This document shows positions 24,103 through 32,566 of a stretch of 64,000 bases of DNA, piece by piece. The DNA is taken from the NCBI RefSeq assembly GCF_025369935.1, contig NZ_CP104467.1, positions 7,509,001 to 7,573,000 on the forward strand, written 5' to 3'. Source of the DNA: Paenibacillus andongensis (lineage in GTDB: Bacteria; Bacillota; Bacilli; Paenibacillales; NBRC-103111). A model generated the notes under the pieces. It had not been told where the DNA came from and did not search any database. It saw only the letters and a list, made by a program, of their open reading frames with translations. Every line of letters starts with the position of its first letter. The stretch's first letter is position 1. The translations under genes were made by a program, and so were the position numbers.

Positions 24103-24810
24103 CTATTCTTTATCAATCGCTTGTTGGATTCCATCTTCATAAAAATCAAAGACGAGCTGTTGTTTCGTACCTCTTGCCGCGTAGAACACATCCGATATCT
24201 GTTTTCCCTTGCGTCTTACCTCCCGTTCCAACCACTCCTTGGTCAGTCCGTTATTCTCCAGGTTTTTCTCCATCATTTTGCCATCCATAATTAATTCTAC
24301 TGGAAAAACTTGCCCGTTAGGATGAATCATCATATCCTTTTTCGTTACATATTGGTACTCGTCTTTTTTTAATACCGATAACTCGCCATTATCCTCAAGT
24401 ACGGCATAGTCCACTTCCTCTATATTAAAAATCCCCTTTTCTCTTAAAGCTTGGTCTAATGAATCCAGTGTGTATCTTACTTTTCTCATGTTATCTTCAA
24501 GAATTTTCCCGCCTTCCATAAGTACCGTTGGAGAACCGGATATCCAGTTCCTCATTTTGCGGTTCTTCAATGCAATGACGGATAATAAATAGGACGTAAC
24601 GGCAATGACAATGAGCGATAAAATCAAATGCGTTAGTTTTAATTCTTCATTGAATGCCAAGTTAGCGGCAATAGCCCCTAATGTAATACCGGTCACAAAA
24701 TCATGAAACGTCATATTGGATATCGTCTGTTTACCAAGTACTTTGGCAATAAACAGAAGCAATAAAATAGCTAGAACGGCCCGAATCAGAATCTCCACGT
24801 AGACATTCAT
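24103..24810 (-). CDS. DUF421/YetF-like membrane protein
   Basis: A 235-residue protein with three N-terminal helices (residues about 5-85: EILIRAVLAILLLLFIAKVL, MTFHDFVTGITLGAIAANLA, LILSLIVIAVTSYLLSVIAL) followed by two soluble DUF421-type beta-rich modules containing GSPTVLMEGGKI and LDQALREKGIFNIEEVDYAV. YetF, YdfS and related proteins are spore or membrane proteins; in several Bacillus species DUF421 proteins affect germination and spore membranes. GGAAGGAGGGAG lies 6 bases before the ATG. Monocistronic by context. Confidence 0.88.
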   Translation of the reverse strand: MNVYVEILIRAVLAILLLLFIAKVLGKQTISNMTFHDFVTGITLGAIAANLAFNEELKLTHLILSLIVIAVTSYLLSVIALKNRKMRNWISGSPTVLMEGGKILEDNMRKVRYTLDSLDQALREKGIFNIEEVDYAVLEDNGELSVLKKDEYQYVTKKDMMIHPNGQVFPVELIMDGKMMEKNLENNGLTKEWLEREVRRKGKQISDVFYAARGTKQQLVFDFYEDGIQQAIDKE

Positions 24811-24883
24811 ATTTATGCTCCCTCCTTCCCTGTCATTATCTCCTAAACGGGAAAGAAAAAACCAAACACGGGGGAGGCTAGAG

Positions 24884-24985
24884 ATGTATCTACAACCTCT
24901 GTCTAAGGAGGAGAATTCTCCACTTATGTACGGAAAAAAGCCTCTGTGCGATGGGAAGCATTACCCATGCCTGACAGAAGCTTGA
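24884..24985 (+). CDS. possible 33-residue small protein
   Basis: An ATG with a strong GGGGGAGG site 6 bases upstream opens a 33-codon frame (YLQPLSKEENSPLMYGKKPL and then CDGKHYPCLTEA). It has two Cys and His residues spaced CDGKHYPC. No similar family comes to mind. It lies in the 24811-25204 gap, divergent from the DUF421 gene. The ribosome binding site is the main support; short length makes chance possible. Confidence 0.3.
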   Translation: MYLQPLSKEENSPLMYGKKPLCDGKHYPCLTEA

Positions 24986-25047
24986 TTCGTTATTTATATA
25001 ACTTTACGAAAAACTCTAGTTATTCCAAATTAGCGTGCCGGTCCTTT

Positions 25048-25088
25048 AGTATACTTTTTGATACTATAGTACTTAAAAGTAGGTACTT
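25048..25088 (+). promoter_or_regulatory. operator-like dyads upstream of namA
   Basis: Two inverted repeats lie 115-155 bases upstream of the namA start: AGTAT-N8-ATACT at 25048-25065 and AAGTA-GG-TACTT at 25077-25088, with a small AGTACT palindrome between them. Such TACT/AGTA dyads are typical of redox- or electrophile-sensing HxlR and MarR-type regulators. No regulator gene adjoins. Confidence 0.45.
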
Positions 25089-25204
25089 GTTTTTAATTGC
25101 AATACCCTTAATAATAAATGGCGTAACTGTTAGTTGCAAATAGGAACTCTCGTAAGGGTTGTCTTCATAAAGGCGTTTAAAATATATCTTTGGAGGTTAC
25201 AAGA

Positions 25205-26233
25205 ATGACTCAGAAATTGTTTGATTCGTATGATCTGAAAGGTTTGCACGTAAATAATCGCATAGTCATGGCGCCAATGTGTCAATATTCGGTTACAGCC
25301 AAAGACGGGAAGCCGAATGAATGGCACTACGTTCACTATCTTAGCCGCGCTATTGGCGGTACGGGCCTCATTATCATGGAAATGACGGATGTTGACCCTG
25401 ATGGCCGCATTACCGATTTTGACTTAGGCATATGGTCAGATGATCATATTCCGGCATTCGCTAGAATTATCGACGGTGTACACGCGCATAATGGCAAAAT
25501 CGGGATTCAGATCGCTCATGCTGGACGCAAAGCAGAAGACGCGGCAGTTCCCATTGCCCCATCTGCGATTAAATTTCCAGGAGCTGCTTACAAAATGCCG
25601 CGCGCCCTTACAACCGAAGAGGTCCAAGACGTGGTTCAAAAATTCGGTGACGCAGCCCGCCGTGCTGTACAAGCCGGTGTGGATACGATCGAGCTTCACG
25701 GAGCTCACGGCTATTTGATTCATCAGTTCCAATCGCCTCTAACGAATAAGCGCGACGATATTTATGGTCAAGACCTTGCCCGTTTTGGCGTAGAAGTCAT
25801 TCAAGCCGTCAAAAAAGAAATGCCTGCTGATATGCCGCTCATCTTCCGCATCTCCGCAGTGGAGTATGCCGATGGCGGGTATGATATTGATCATGCCATC
25901 GAGCTGTCCAAAGCCTACCAAGCAGCAGGTGTGGATGCTTTTCATGTGAGCTCAGGCGGAGAAGGACCCGCTGGCGAGAGAAAACCAGGCAATTACCCGG
26001 GCTATCAGGTTCCATTCGCACGTAAAATCCGTGAGGCGCTGAATGTCCCCGTCATTGCTGTAGGTATGCTCGAAGATCCAGCGCTTGCTGAATCCGTTAT
26101 CGGCAGTGAAGATGCCGACCTTGTCGCGATTGCACGGGGCATGCTGCGTGATCCGTACTGGGCTACACATGCAGCCATTACGCTTCGCAATGAACCGAAT
26201 AATGTTCCAAAACAGTATGCTCGAGCTTACTGA
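25205..26233 (+). CDS. namA: NADPH dehydrogenase NamA/YqjM (Old Yellow Enzyme)
   Basis: A 342-residue FMN ene-reductase. Hallmarks of the YqjM class are all visible: the redox-tuning Cys and Tyr in MAPMCQYS near residue 26, the His pair in ELHGAHGYLIHQFQSP near residue 165 and the C-terminal arginine (KQYARAY) that completes the neighbouring active site. It reduces activated double bonds of aldehydes, ketones, nitro-esters and nitroaromatics with NADPH and is linked to oxidative and electrophile stress. Start at 25205 because TGGAGG stands 8 bases upstream. A terminator follows; dyads for a redox regulator lie upstream. Confidence 0.94.
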   Translation: MTQKLFDSYDLKGLHVNNRIVMAPMCQYSVTAKDGKPNEWHYVHYLSRAIGGTGLIIMEMTDVDPDGRITDFDLGIWSDDHIPAFARIIDGVHAHNGKIGIQIAHAGRKAEDAAVPIAPSAIKFPGAAYKMPRALTTEEVQDVVQKFGDAARRAVQAGVDTIELHGAHGYLIHQFQSPLTNKRDDIYGQDLARFGVEVIQAVKKEMPADMPLIFRISAVEYADGGYDIDHAIELSKAYQAAGVDAFHVSSGGEGPAGERKPGNYPGYQVPFARKIREALNVPVIAVGMLEDPALAESVIGSEDADLVAIARGMLRDPYWATHAAITLRNEPNNVPKQYARAY

Positions 26234-26334
26234 TATGAAAAGAGAGGGGCTGTTTTCCCGAAATAGTGCCTCTACGTTCTCTACGTTCCGCAAACTAGTG
26301 GCCGGGTGGCTTTCCTAAGCAATCGTCAAAACAA

Positions 26335-26374
26335 AAAATGAGAAGGTAAGAGTACCTTGCCTTCTCATTTTTTT
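26335..26374 (+). terminator. terminator after namA
   Basis: AAAATGAGAAGG pairs with CCTTCTCATTTT and is followed by T7. Confidence 0.88.
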
Positions 26375-26458
26375 GTTTTCTGTGTCCCTAAATGTGGGGA
26401 CAGCTCATCCCTCCACTTTTTCCCTTCGGCAAAAATTCACAAAAAACCGTACCTCTTT

Positions 26459-26480
26459 ACATTTCTTTTAAAAGAAATGT
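26459..26480. promoter_or_regulatory. perfect 22-base palindrome upstream of the MFS gene
   Basis: The half-site ACATTTCTTTT is followed at once by its exact reverse complement. It lies about 110 bases before the MFS start and just before TTGATT/TAATAT promoter-like hexamers (26484-26515). It is probably an operator for an unlinked dimeric repressor. The rest of 26375-26592 shows no gene. Confidence 0.5.
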
Positions 26481-26592
26481 CTTGATTATACACTTAGAAA
26501 ACTAAATAATATGAAAAAGGTCTTCTTGATCGGCACGAGTTGATTACGATTGGAGCTTTAGTCTACACAACAGAAAGGTTGGCTTTGACATC

Positions 26593-27792
26593 ATGGAGTT
26601 ATCACACCGCATTACCAAGGAACAAGCTGCCAAAGAACCGTTCCCCATCTCTATACTTTCTCTTACCGTTGGCGCCTTTGCCATTGGAATGACTGAATTT
26701 GTCATCATGGGGCTTCTGCCTAATGTTGCTACTGATTTGCATGTCAGCATCTCATCCGCAGGACAGCTAATTACGATGTATGCTCTAGGGGTAGCTATCG
26801 GCGCGCCGATACTGACGGTTCTCACGCACCGAATCCCGCAGAAGAAACTGTTATGTCTGCTTATGATCTTATTTATTCTCGGTAACGGAATCTCTGTTTT
26901 CGCTCCAAACTATGCCATTCTGATGGGAGCCCGTATGATAACCGCATTGACACACGGAACTTTCTTTGGCGTTGGAGCTGTTATCGCTTCCAATCTTGTG
27001 CGCCCGGACAAGCGGGCCGGGGCCGTTTCCATTATGATGGCCGGTCTCACCATTGCCAATATTATCGGCGTTCCTCTGGGGACATTCATCGGTCAACATA
27101 TGGGGTGGCGATCCTCATTTGGCGCGATTGCAATCATGGGAATCATTGCACTAATCGGTATTCTTATCTTTATCCCGCAAATTCGGCATGACAAACCTGC
27201 AAGTATCGTTAAGCAGATTAGCGCTCTCGCCAAGCCCAAGCTTCTTCTATACCTGCTGATCGGAGCACTAGGCAACGCCGGCTTATTCGCCGTATTTACG
27301 TATATTACGCCACTGCTGGTGCAGGTCACTGGTTTTGCTGAGCATAGCGTAACTTGGATTCTAGTCCTCTTCGGTTGTGGAGTAACCATCGGCAATATCG
27401 TCGGCGGGAAGCTTGCGGACTGGAAGCTGATGCCTTCCATACTGGGACTTTACCTTTCGATATGTGTCCTTCTCACTCTCTTCACCTTTACCATTTATAG
27501 TCCAATCGCTGCCGTATTGACTATTTTCCTGTGGGGAGCTGCTTCCTTCGCTGTGTTTCCTGGGCTGCAAGTACGAATCATGAGCCTAGCACAGGCGGCG
27601 CCAGCACTTGCCTCTACCTCCAGCCATTCTGCCGGTAATCTAGGAAATGCATCTGGCGCTTTCATTGGGGGATGGGTCATTACACATCTATCCATCACAT
27701 CCCTCCCTTGGGTCGGCGCTATACTCGTAGGACTGGCGCTGGTCCTAGGATTTGCTTGCTATCTCGCAGAGCGTAAGCCTGCTAAGGCTTAA
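26593..27792 (+). CDS. MFS exporter, AraJ/YdhP-like (DHA1 family)
   Basis: A 399-residue, 12-helix transporter. The first helix reads LTVGAFAIGMTEFVIMGLLP near residue 25, followed by VSISSAGQLITMYALGVAIG, a pattern shared by YdhP, AraJ and PbuE-type drug or metabolite exporters. Motif A is degenerate (THRIPQKK) and motif C-like MMAGLTIANIIGVPLG is present near residue 160. The substrate is unknown. The ribosome binding site is weak (AAAGG, 14 bases away). It has a possible operator upstream and no partner downstream. Confidence 0.83.
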   Translation: MELSHRITKEQAAKEPFPISILSLTVGAFAIGMTEFVIMGLLPNVATDLHVSISSAGQLITMYALGVAIGAPILTVLTHRIPQKKLLCLLMILFILGNGISVFAPNYAILMGARMITALTHGTFFGVGAVIASNLVRPDKRAGAVSIMMAGLTIANIIGVPLGTFIGQHMGWRSSFGAIAIMGIIALIGILIFIPQIRHDKPASIVKQISALAKPKLLLYLLIGALGNAGLFAVFTYITPLLVQVTGFAEHSVTWILVLFGCGVTIGNIVGGKLADWKLMPSILGLYLSICVLLTLFTFTIYSPIAAVLTIFLWGAASFAVFPGLQVRIMSLAQAAPALASTSSHSAGNLGNASGAFIGGWVITHLSITSLPWVGAILVGLALVLGFACYLAERKPAKA

Positions 27793-27849
27793 TCTTATAC
27801 CTATCATGATACAAAGAGGCACCCCGCATGGCGCCGAACACGATCAATT

Positions 27850-28731
27850 TCATTCCGCTTTCCCCCCAGTGAGCTCCTCAACCAACCAAGAAACGATCGC
27901 TTTCTGTCCGGCTATGGATGGATGGATACCGTCCGGACCGATCAGTTCAGGTGCTGCTGGGAATCGGGTTGCTAATTGCGTATCGACAACAATTTCCGGC
28001 TGTCCACGGATCTTATCGCCGATTGCGATGATGTCATCATTGCGCCAAACAAGCTGCCCCCGCTGAAAATGCGGATTCATACCCGCTCGCTTCTCGTCGA
28101 AAGTCGGTGGTGTTATCCAAACCCAATGCGCCTTGGTCTGCGCTGCGGCGACATATCGGATTGCCGACAAGTTTTTAGCCGTCTCTTCTAGGCTAACCTG
28201 CGTTTTGGTCGGCTCCGGCCCTATACGCAGCACGTCGTTGCCCCCGATCATGCAAATGATCCAATCGGGCTGTTTGGCCATAACTCCGCTAAAACGCCCA
28301 AGAATCTGTGTGGATGTGCTGCCCGAAACACCTTCGTTGATGATGCGAATCCCGTCATGCGGCCGCCGCTCCAACAGAAGGTGACGCAAGATCTCCAGCC
28401 AAGAAAGCAGATCGTCGGTCGTACTTTCTCCAACACCGATGACCGTCTCTCCCGGTTTAAAGGGCAACTGATCAACACGGTCAGCGAAACCTTGATCTTG
28501 AAGCAATTGAATCGCCGCTTCATGCGCCTGATCTTCCAATTGCCGTTTTACAGCAACATAGCTTTCCATATCCATTCCGTAAAGTGCCGCTATCAATTTC
28601 TCATCAAGATTGCTCGCGAAGCTCAGCATCTTATCAGGATGTTGGAACTGAACAAGCTTTGTCCATAGAGGATTCATCGTAGGTTCCATCGGTTTGGCCG
28701 CTCCTTTTCTTGTTCCATATTTTATCTGCAT
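27850..28731 (-). CDS. SGNH/GDSL-type hydrolase
   Basis: A 293-residue cytoplasmic esterase-like protein. Block I is GVGESTTDDLLSW near residue 100, with the nucleophile Ser in a GES form rather than GDS. Block III is MIGGNDVLRIGP near residue 167 and block V is GPDGIHPSIAGQK near residue 270, with the Asp-His pair. The N-terminal 90 residues are helical and carry no signal peptide. The ATG at 28731 has GAGGG 8 bases upstream and lies 5 bases after the stop of the DUF6220 gene; an ATG at 28689 with AAAAGGAG upstream is the alternative. Its ester substrate is unknown. Confidence 0.82.
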   Translation of the reverse strand: MQIKYGTRKGAAKPMEPTMNPLWTKLVQFQHPDKMLSFASNLDEKLIAALYGMDMESYVAVKRQLEDQAHEAAIQLLQDQGFADRVDQLPFKPGETVIGVGESTTDDLLSWLEILRHLLLERRPHDGIRIINEGVSGSTSTQILGRFSGVMAKQPDWIICMIGGNDVLRIGPEPTKTQVSLEETAKNLSAIRYVAAAQTKAHWVWITPPTFDEKRAGMNPHFQRGQLVWRNDDIIAIGDKIRGQPEIVVDTQLATRFPAAPELIGPDGIHPSIAGQKAIVSWLVEELTGGKAE

Positions 28732-28736
28732 AGACT

Positions 28737-29171
28737 TTACCCTCTAGGTATTCGTTTCACGGTTGTGACCGAACCCCAGAACAACAGCAGCGCAATAACA
28801 GGATGAAACGCCGCCAACACAAAGGCGGATGTAAAGATCTGAACAGTAAGAAACTGAAATATGACCATACCGAATAAACCGAGACATAACCAGCGAACCT
28901 GTCCTCGAATTCTCCCAACAAACGTAAGCAGGAACATCACTAAGGGAGTCAACGCGAATATCCGCACAAACATCTTGTGTATTTCCCAATCGGCCGGATC
29001 CATGAAGCTGGCCAAGCCGGCGATGAAAACCTGTACGATGATGCAAAGTAAGAACGCCCAAGCCAGTATTTCATAGAAAAGACGCACCCCTCGAACGATT
29101 ATCGGCAGCCGTTGGGTATTCGCAGCATCCACCCCGGTAGAAGCCCCCTTGTTTTCTATACCGATTTCCAT
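28737..29171 (-). CDS. DUF6220-type membrane protein
   Basis: A 144-residue protein with four helices (residues about 33-52, 66-86, 92-112, 115-137). The conserved look is IIVQVFIAGLASFMDPADWE then HKMFVRIF, typical of the DUF6220 family (short four-helix proteins resembling cytochrome b561 folds). AAAGGAGAGGGG precedes the ATG. It runs directly into the GDSL hydrolase gene and is divergent from the OmpR-type regulator at 29371, which may control both. Confidence 0.75.
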   Translation of the reverse strand: MEIGIENKGASTGVDAANTQRLPIIVRGVRLFYEILAWAFLLCIIVQVFIAGLASFMDPADWEIHKMFVRIFALTPLVMFLLTFVGRIRGQVRWLCLGLFGMVIFQFLTVQIFTSAFVLAAFHPVIALLLFWGSVTTVKRIPRG

Positions 29172-29370
29172 ACTCCCCTCTCCTTTCCAGTTCGTTTTAC
29201 ATTTCTCAACTGCTCTTATACTAACCGTTAATCCTCACAAAACAATGCGGGATAAAGTCACAAAACGATCAACAAAGGATACCAATTCTGTCAAAACGGC
29301 GATTGGTGATTTTTCATGTGATACAATACAAGCAAGACCCTTCTTGAAGTAGAATATTGGAGGTTTACCC

Positions 29371-30063
29371 ATGAACCGTAAGCGAACGGTATTGATCGTT
29401 GATGATGATCGAACCATCGTCGAATTGATGCGAGACTTTCTCGAAGATGAACAATTCGGGGTAATCGGATCGTTTGACGCTGGGGAGATTATGGAAATAT
29501 TGAATAAAACGAGCGTGGACTGTATCCTCCTTGACGTCATGATGCCCGGTCAGAACGGCTTTGAACTCTGCCGACAAATCCGCCGTATGAGCGACACACC
29601 TATCCTTTTCTTCAGCGCACGAGGCGAAGACGTGGATAAAATACGAGGTTTGAGTTTAGGTGGAGATGATTATATTGTTAAATCCGCTACCCCCGAAGAG
29701 GTCGTAGCACGCATAAAGGCCGTCCTCCGTCGTTACAGTAATAACGAAAGAGAGCAGAAGCTCGAATTAAGTTTCGACCGGCTAGTCATCGACTTAAAAG
29801 CACATGAAGCAAGAGTTGAAGGTAAGCCGGTTCCTTTTACTCCTAAGGAATTCGATATATTGCGTTTATTGGCGGAAAACCCTCGTCAAGTCTTTACTTA
29901 TGATCAGCTGCTCCATCGATTTTGGGATGGGATTGGAGACAAGCATACGGTCACGGTTCATATTGGCCGTATTCGTGAGAAGATTGAAGACGATGCCAAA
30001 AAGCCTACACTCATTACAAATGTTTGGGGAGTCGGTTACCGCTTTGAAGGAGTGCCCAGATGA
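29371..30063 (+). CDS. OmpR/PhoB-type response regulator
   Basis: A 230-residue regulator. The receiver has VDDDR near residue 10, phospho-acceptor Asp in CILLDVMMPG near residue 53 and the Lys in YIVKSATPEE near residue 104 (Ser after Lys, where Pro is usual). The output is a winged helix with FTPKEFDILRLLAENPRQVF near residue 152 and HTVTVHIGRIREKIE near residue 192. The promoter has an extended -10 (TGATACAAT at 29319-29327) and GGAGG stands 7 bases before the ATG. It overlaps the kinase gene by 4 bases. The DUF6220-GDSL pair is divergent and is a possible target. Confidence 0.9.
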   Translation: MNRKRTVLIVDDDRTIVELMRDFLEDEQFGVIGSFDAGEIMEILNKTSVDCILLDVMMPGQNGFELCRQIRRMSDTPILFFSARGEDVDKIRGLSLGGDDYIVKSATPEEVVARIKAVLRRYSNNEREQKLELSFDRLVIDLKAHEARVEGKPVPFTPKEFDILRLLAENPRQVFTYDQLLHRFWDGIGDKHTVTVHIGRIREKIEDDAKKPTLITNVWGVGYRFEGVPR

Positions 30064-31376
30064 AGACGTTAAAAATACGCCGATTGATGCTTTTCGGCAT
30101 GTTGATCATCCTCGTTATTCCCCGTTTATTCTATGAAATTCCAGGCATGCTTGATCGGTATGTATTCGAACGAAACCTACAGACGCAGCAACAAATTGCA
30201 TTAACTACGGTAGTAAGCGAGTTGACAGCGAACATTTCCTTTTGGAGGGACGCGAGTTGGCAATCGGCGCTGCGCGAAAAAACCATTCCTTATCACATGG
30301 GAGTCTTGCTTCTGGATTCTGCAGATCGCGAGATTTTCCGTTCCGCTGCCATCGAATCCGGAGCAAATCCAGCTCGACAAGCATCTGTTGTGGAAGGAGG
30401 GCAGTTGCTGGGGAATGTGCTCTTATACATGCCAGATCAAGGTAGAGGTAGCGTTACAGCCACTATTTGTGCCGTGCTCTCTGCGATACTTGCTATCCTA
30501 TTTATCGGGTATCAAATGGGCCAAGTGGTCGTAAAGCCTCTCGAAGCCATGAGTGCAGCAGCAAAACGGATTGCCGGTGGTGATCTAGACTTTGAACTGC
30601 CCGGATCGACCGTCGCGGAAATCGCTGATGTACGTGCATCCTTCCAAGCGATGGGTAACGGACTTCGGGAGTCGTTAACACGCCAGTCCAAGCTGGAGGA
30701 AGAACGTCGGTTCTTTATCAGTGCGATCGCTCATGATCTTAGGTCGCCGCTGTTTGTTCTGCGTGGTTTTTTGACTAGGCTGGAACGGGGACTTACCGAT
30801 AATCCGGAGAAAATTTCCAGGTATATCACGATCTGTTCCCACAAGGCTGAACAACTCGATCGCCTAGTCTCGGATCTCTTTGCGTACACGAAGATGGAAT
30901 ATATGGGGCAAATCCAACGCTTAGAGCAAGTAGAGTTCAACACATTGCTATCTGAAACACTGGATGATTATCATGCTATCGCCCGGGAAAAACAATTGGC
31001 GATCGTTTATGATCCTCCGGATGAGCCGTGCATGCTTCAAGGTGATGCCCATCTACTTAGCCGTGCGGTGAGAAATGTGCTCGACAACGCTCTCCGGCAT
31101 ACCCCGTCTAATGGAACAATTAAAGTGAAGTGTTACATGGAGAAGAACCAGATCTCTTTCATCGTTGAAGATACGGGACCGGGTATTGCCGATCAAGATC
31201 TACCTCATATCTTTGAACCTTTCTATCGAGGAGACGAATCAAGAAATCCAGACAGCGGGGCGACCGGGCTTGGGCTTACGATTTCACGCCGAATTCTACG
31301 GGCACATAGCGGGGACCTTATCGTTCAGAATCGATCAACATCAGGAGGCGCAATTTTTACAGGGTGGATTTCATGA
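30060..31376 (+). CDS. membrane sensor histidine kinase (HAMP, HisKA, HATPase)
   Basis: A 438-residue kinase. Helix 1 is at residues 8-26 (LMLFGMLIILVIPRLFY) and helix 2 at about 136-158, with a 110-residue extracellular sensor between. HAMP follows (VVKPLEAMSAAAKRIAGGDL). The phospho-His is in ISAIAHDLRSPLFVLRGFL near residue 222, the N box in RNVLDNALRHTP near residue 342, G1 in EDTGPGIADQDLPHIFEPFY, and G2 in GATGLGLTISRRIL. It is translated from the ATGA overlap with its regulator. The signal is not known. Confidence 0.9.
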   Translation: MKTLKIRRLMLFGMLIILVIPRLFYEIPGMLDRYVFERNLQTQQQIALTTVVSELTANISFWRDASWQSALREKTIPYHMGVLLLDSADREIFRSAAIESGANPARQASVVEGGQLLGNVLLYMPDQGRGSVTATICAVLSAILAILFIGYQMGQVVVKPLEAMSAAAKRIAGGDLDFELPGSTVAEIADVRASFQAMGNGLRESLTRQSKLEEERRFFISAIAHDLRSPLFVLRGFLTRLERGLTDNPEKISRYITICSHKAEQLDRLVSDLFAYTKMEYMGQIQRLEQVEFNTLLSETLDDYHAIAREKQLAIVYDPPDEPCMLQGDAHLLSRAVRNVLDNALRHTPSNGTIKVKCYMEKNQISFIVEDTGPGIADQDLPHIFEPFYRGDESRNPDSGATGLGLTISRRILRAHSGDLIVQNRSTSGGAIFTGWIS

Positions 31377-31390
31377 CTTGATAGAAACAA

Positions 31391-31451
31391 AAAAAGAAAG
31401 GCTCTACTCCGATTTTCTCTAAAGAAAACGGAATTATGACCTTCCTTTTTT
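31391..31451. terminator. bidirectional terminator between the kinase and cupin genes
   Basis: AAAGG (31397) pairs with CCTT (31440) outside an inner stem TCCGATTTTC/GAAAACGGA. The T run on the right serves the plus-strand kinase gene, and the A run on the left serves the minus-strand cupin gene. Confidence 0.65.
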
Positions 31452-31481
31452 GCATGCCATCCACAAATTGATAACGAATGA

Positions 31482-32141
31482 TCAACGCTGTTGATTCCCA
31501 TAATTATAATTGTTTTGAGGGGGATACTGGTATTGAGGAGCAGCATGAGGATGACTTGGCATGTTGGAATACGAAGGATAGGCCTGCCGCTTATGCATTT
31601 CTGACACACATTCATCCGTAGGTCCAATGATAATGGTCTGATTATCTAGAGGTTTAAGAGTTTTCCTCAATAGTTCAGGATCTAAACAATACGTATGGGC
31701 AAGGACTTCTATTGGTGTTTTCGTAAGAATATCAGACCCGAAAATATACTCTGGATATGGCGCATCAAAGATTGCGAGCAAGTGGGTACCATCTTCTAAA
31801 GCCACTTCCCAATGCCACCAACCCTGTGGAATATTGGCCACTTGTCCAGGGGTTATCGTCACATTGGTAATCACATTATTAAAAGGATTAATTAGGGAGA
31901 CCCTAGCCGTTCCCGTAATACAATAAACAAGCTCTGAGGCATTTTGATGATAATGTGGTTCAACAACACGTCCCTTGCTTAAATAAATATCAAGCAAAGA
32001 AACGTTACCAAGTGTGTTTAGGTTTTCTCGTCCCAATCGATTAATAAAGTTTTCAGCATTCCTAGTTTTTAATCGGTTTTTATTGATATCAAAAAAGTAC
32101 TGAACATCGGGTTTTGTATATGCTATCTCAGGTGTAGTCAC
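31482..32141 (-). CDS. cupin-domain protein with Tyr/Pro/Gln-rich tail
   Basis: A 219-residue protein. Residues about 45-150 form a single cupin barrel: motif 1 EPHYHQNASELVYCITGTA near residue 61 (His, His, Glu as metal ligands) and motif 2 PGQVANIPQGWWHWEVAL near residue 98. The closest look is to spore-associated oxalate-decarboxylase-like cupins. The C-terminal 35 residues are YPSYSNMPSHPHAAPQYQYP and NNYNYGNQQR, low in complexity, as in several spore coat proteins. The start is a GTG. The tail and the spore genes nearby suggest a coat role, but this is inference. Confidence 0.75.
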   Translation of the reverse strand: MTTPEIAYTKPDVQYFFDINKNRLKTRNAENFINRLGRENLNTLGNVSLLDIYLSKGRVVEPHYHQNASELVYCITGTARVSLINPFNNVITNVTITPGQVANIPQGWWHWEVALEDGTHLLAIFDAPYPEYIFGSDILTKTPIEVLAHTYCLDPELLRKTLKPLDNQTIIIGPTDECVSEMHKRQAYPSYSNMPSHPHAAPQYQYPPQNNYNYGNQQR

Positions 32142-32247
32142 TTCGGAACAACTCCATTTCGCACGTGATCATTTAACTACATGGTATGCGTTAGAAGTTA
32201 ATTCGTGACAGATGACTAGTTTTGCAGCCGCTGTTGCTGTTTAATTG

Positions 32248-32294
32248 CAAAAAAGAACCTCAAAGCTCCTTTTTGTGGAGTTGGGGTTCTTTTC
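32248..32294 (-). terminator. terminator downstream of the sugar MFS gene
   Basis: On the minus strand AAAAGAACCCCAACTCC pairs with GGAGCTTTGAGGTTCTTTT and is followed by a T run. It lies beyond the repeat block, so the MFS transcript would include those repeats. Confidence 0.65.
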
Positions 32295-32336
32295 GCATGA
32301 TAGATGGGACATGTTCCTATCCCCACCTATCCAAAG

Positions 32337-32461
32337 GGAACGAGGAGGCGTTATTTCCTGAGATTTGCTCAAATTTCGGTTCATGCGGAACGAGGAGACG
32401 TTATTTGATCCATTTTTGCGCCTGCAGCGTGTTTTTTAAAGAAATAAGGTATCCTCGTTCC
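32337..32461. repeat. 20-base dispersed repeat, two direct and one inverted copy
   Basis: GGAACGAGGAGGCGTTATTT at 32337-32356 and GGAACGAGGAGACGTTATTT at 32387-32406 are direct copies 50 bases apart. At 32442-32461 the inverted copy AAATAAGGTATCCTCGTTCC follows. The second and third can pair in a long hairpin. It fills the gene-free stretch 32142-32566 with the terminator at 32248. I take a plus-strand open frame here (32222-32602) to be chance. Confidence 0.72.
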
Positions 32462-32566
32462 GCGAGATGCCTGGTTAGCTCTCATTTGCTCAAAATAGCG
32501 AATCGTTGTTCCTTTTTATGGGTGAAGAGGATCGCAACAACCGCCATATCGTGCCATAAAGAGCAC

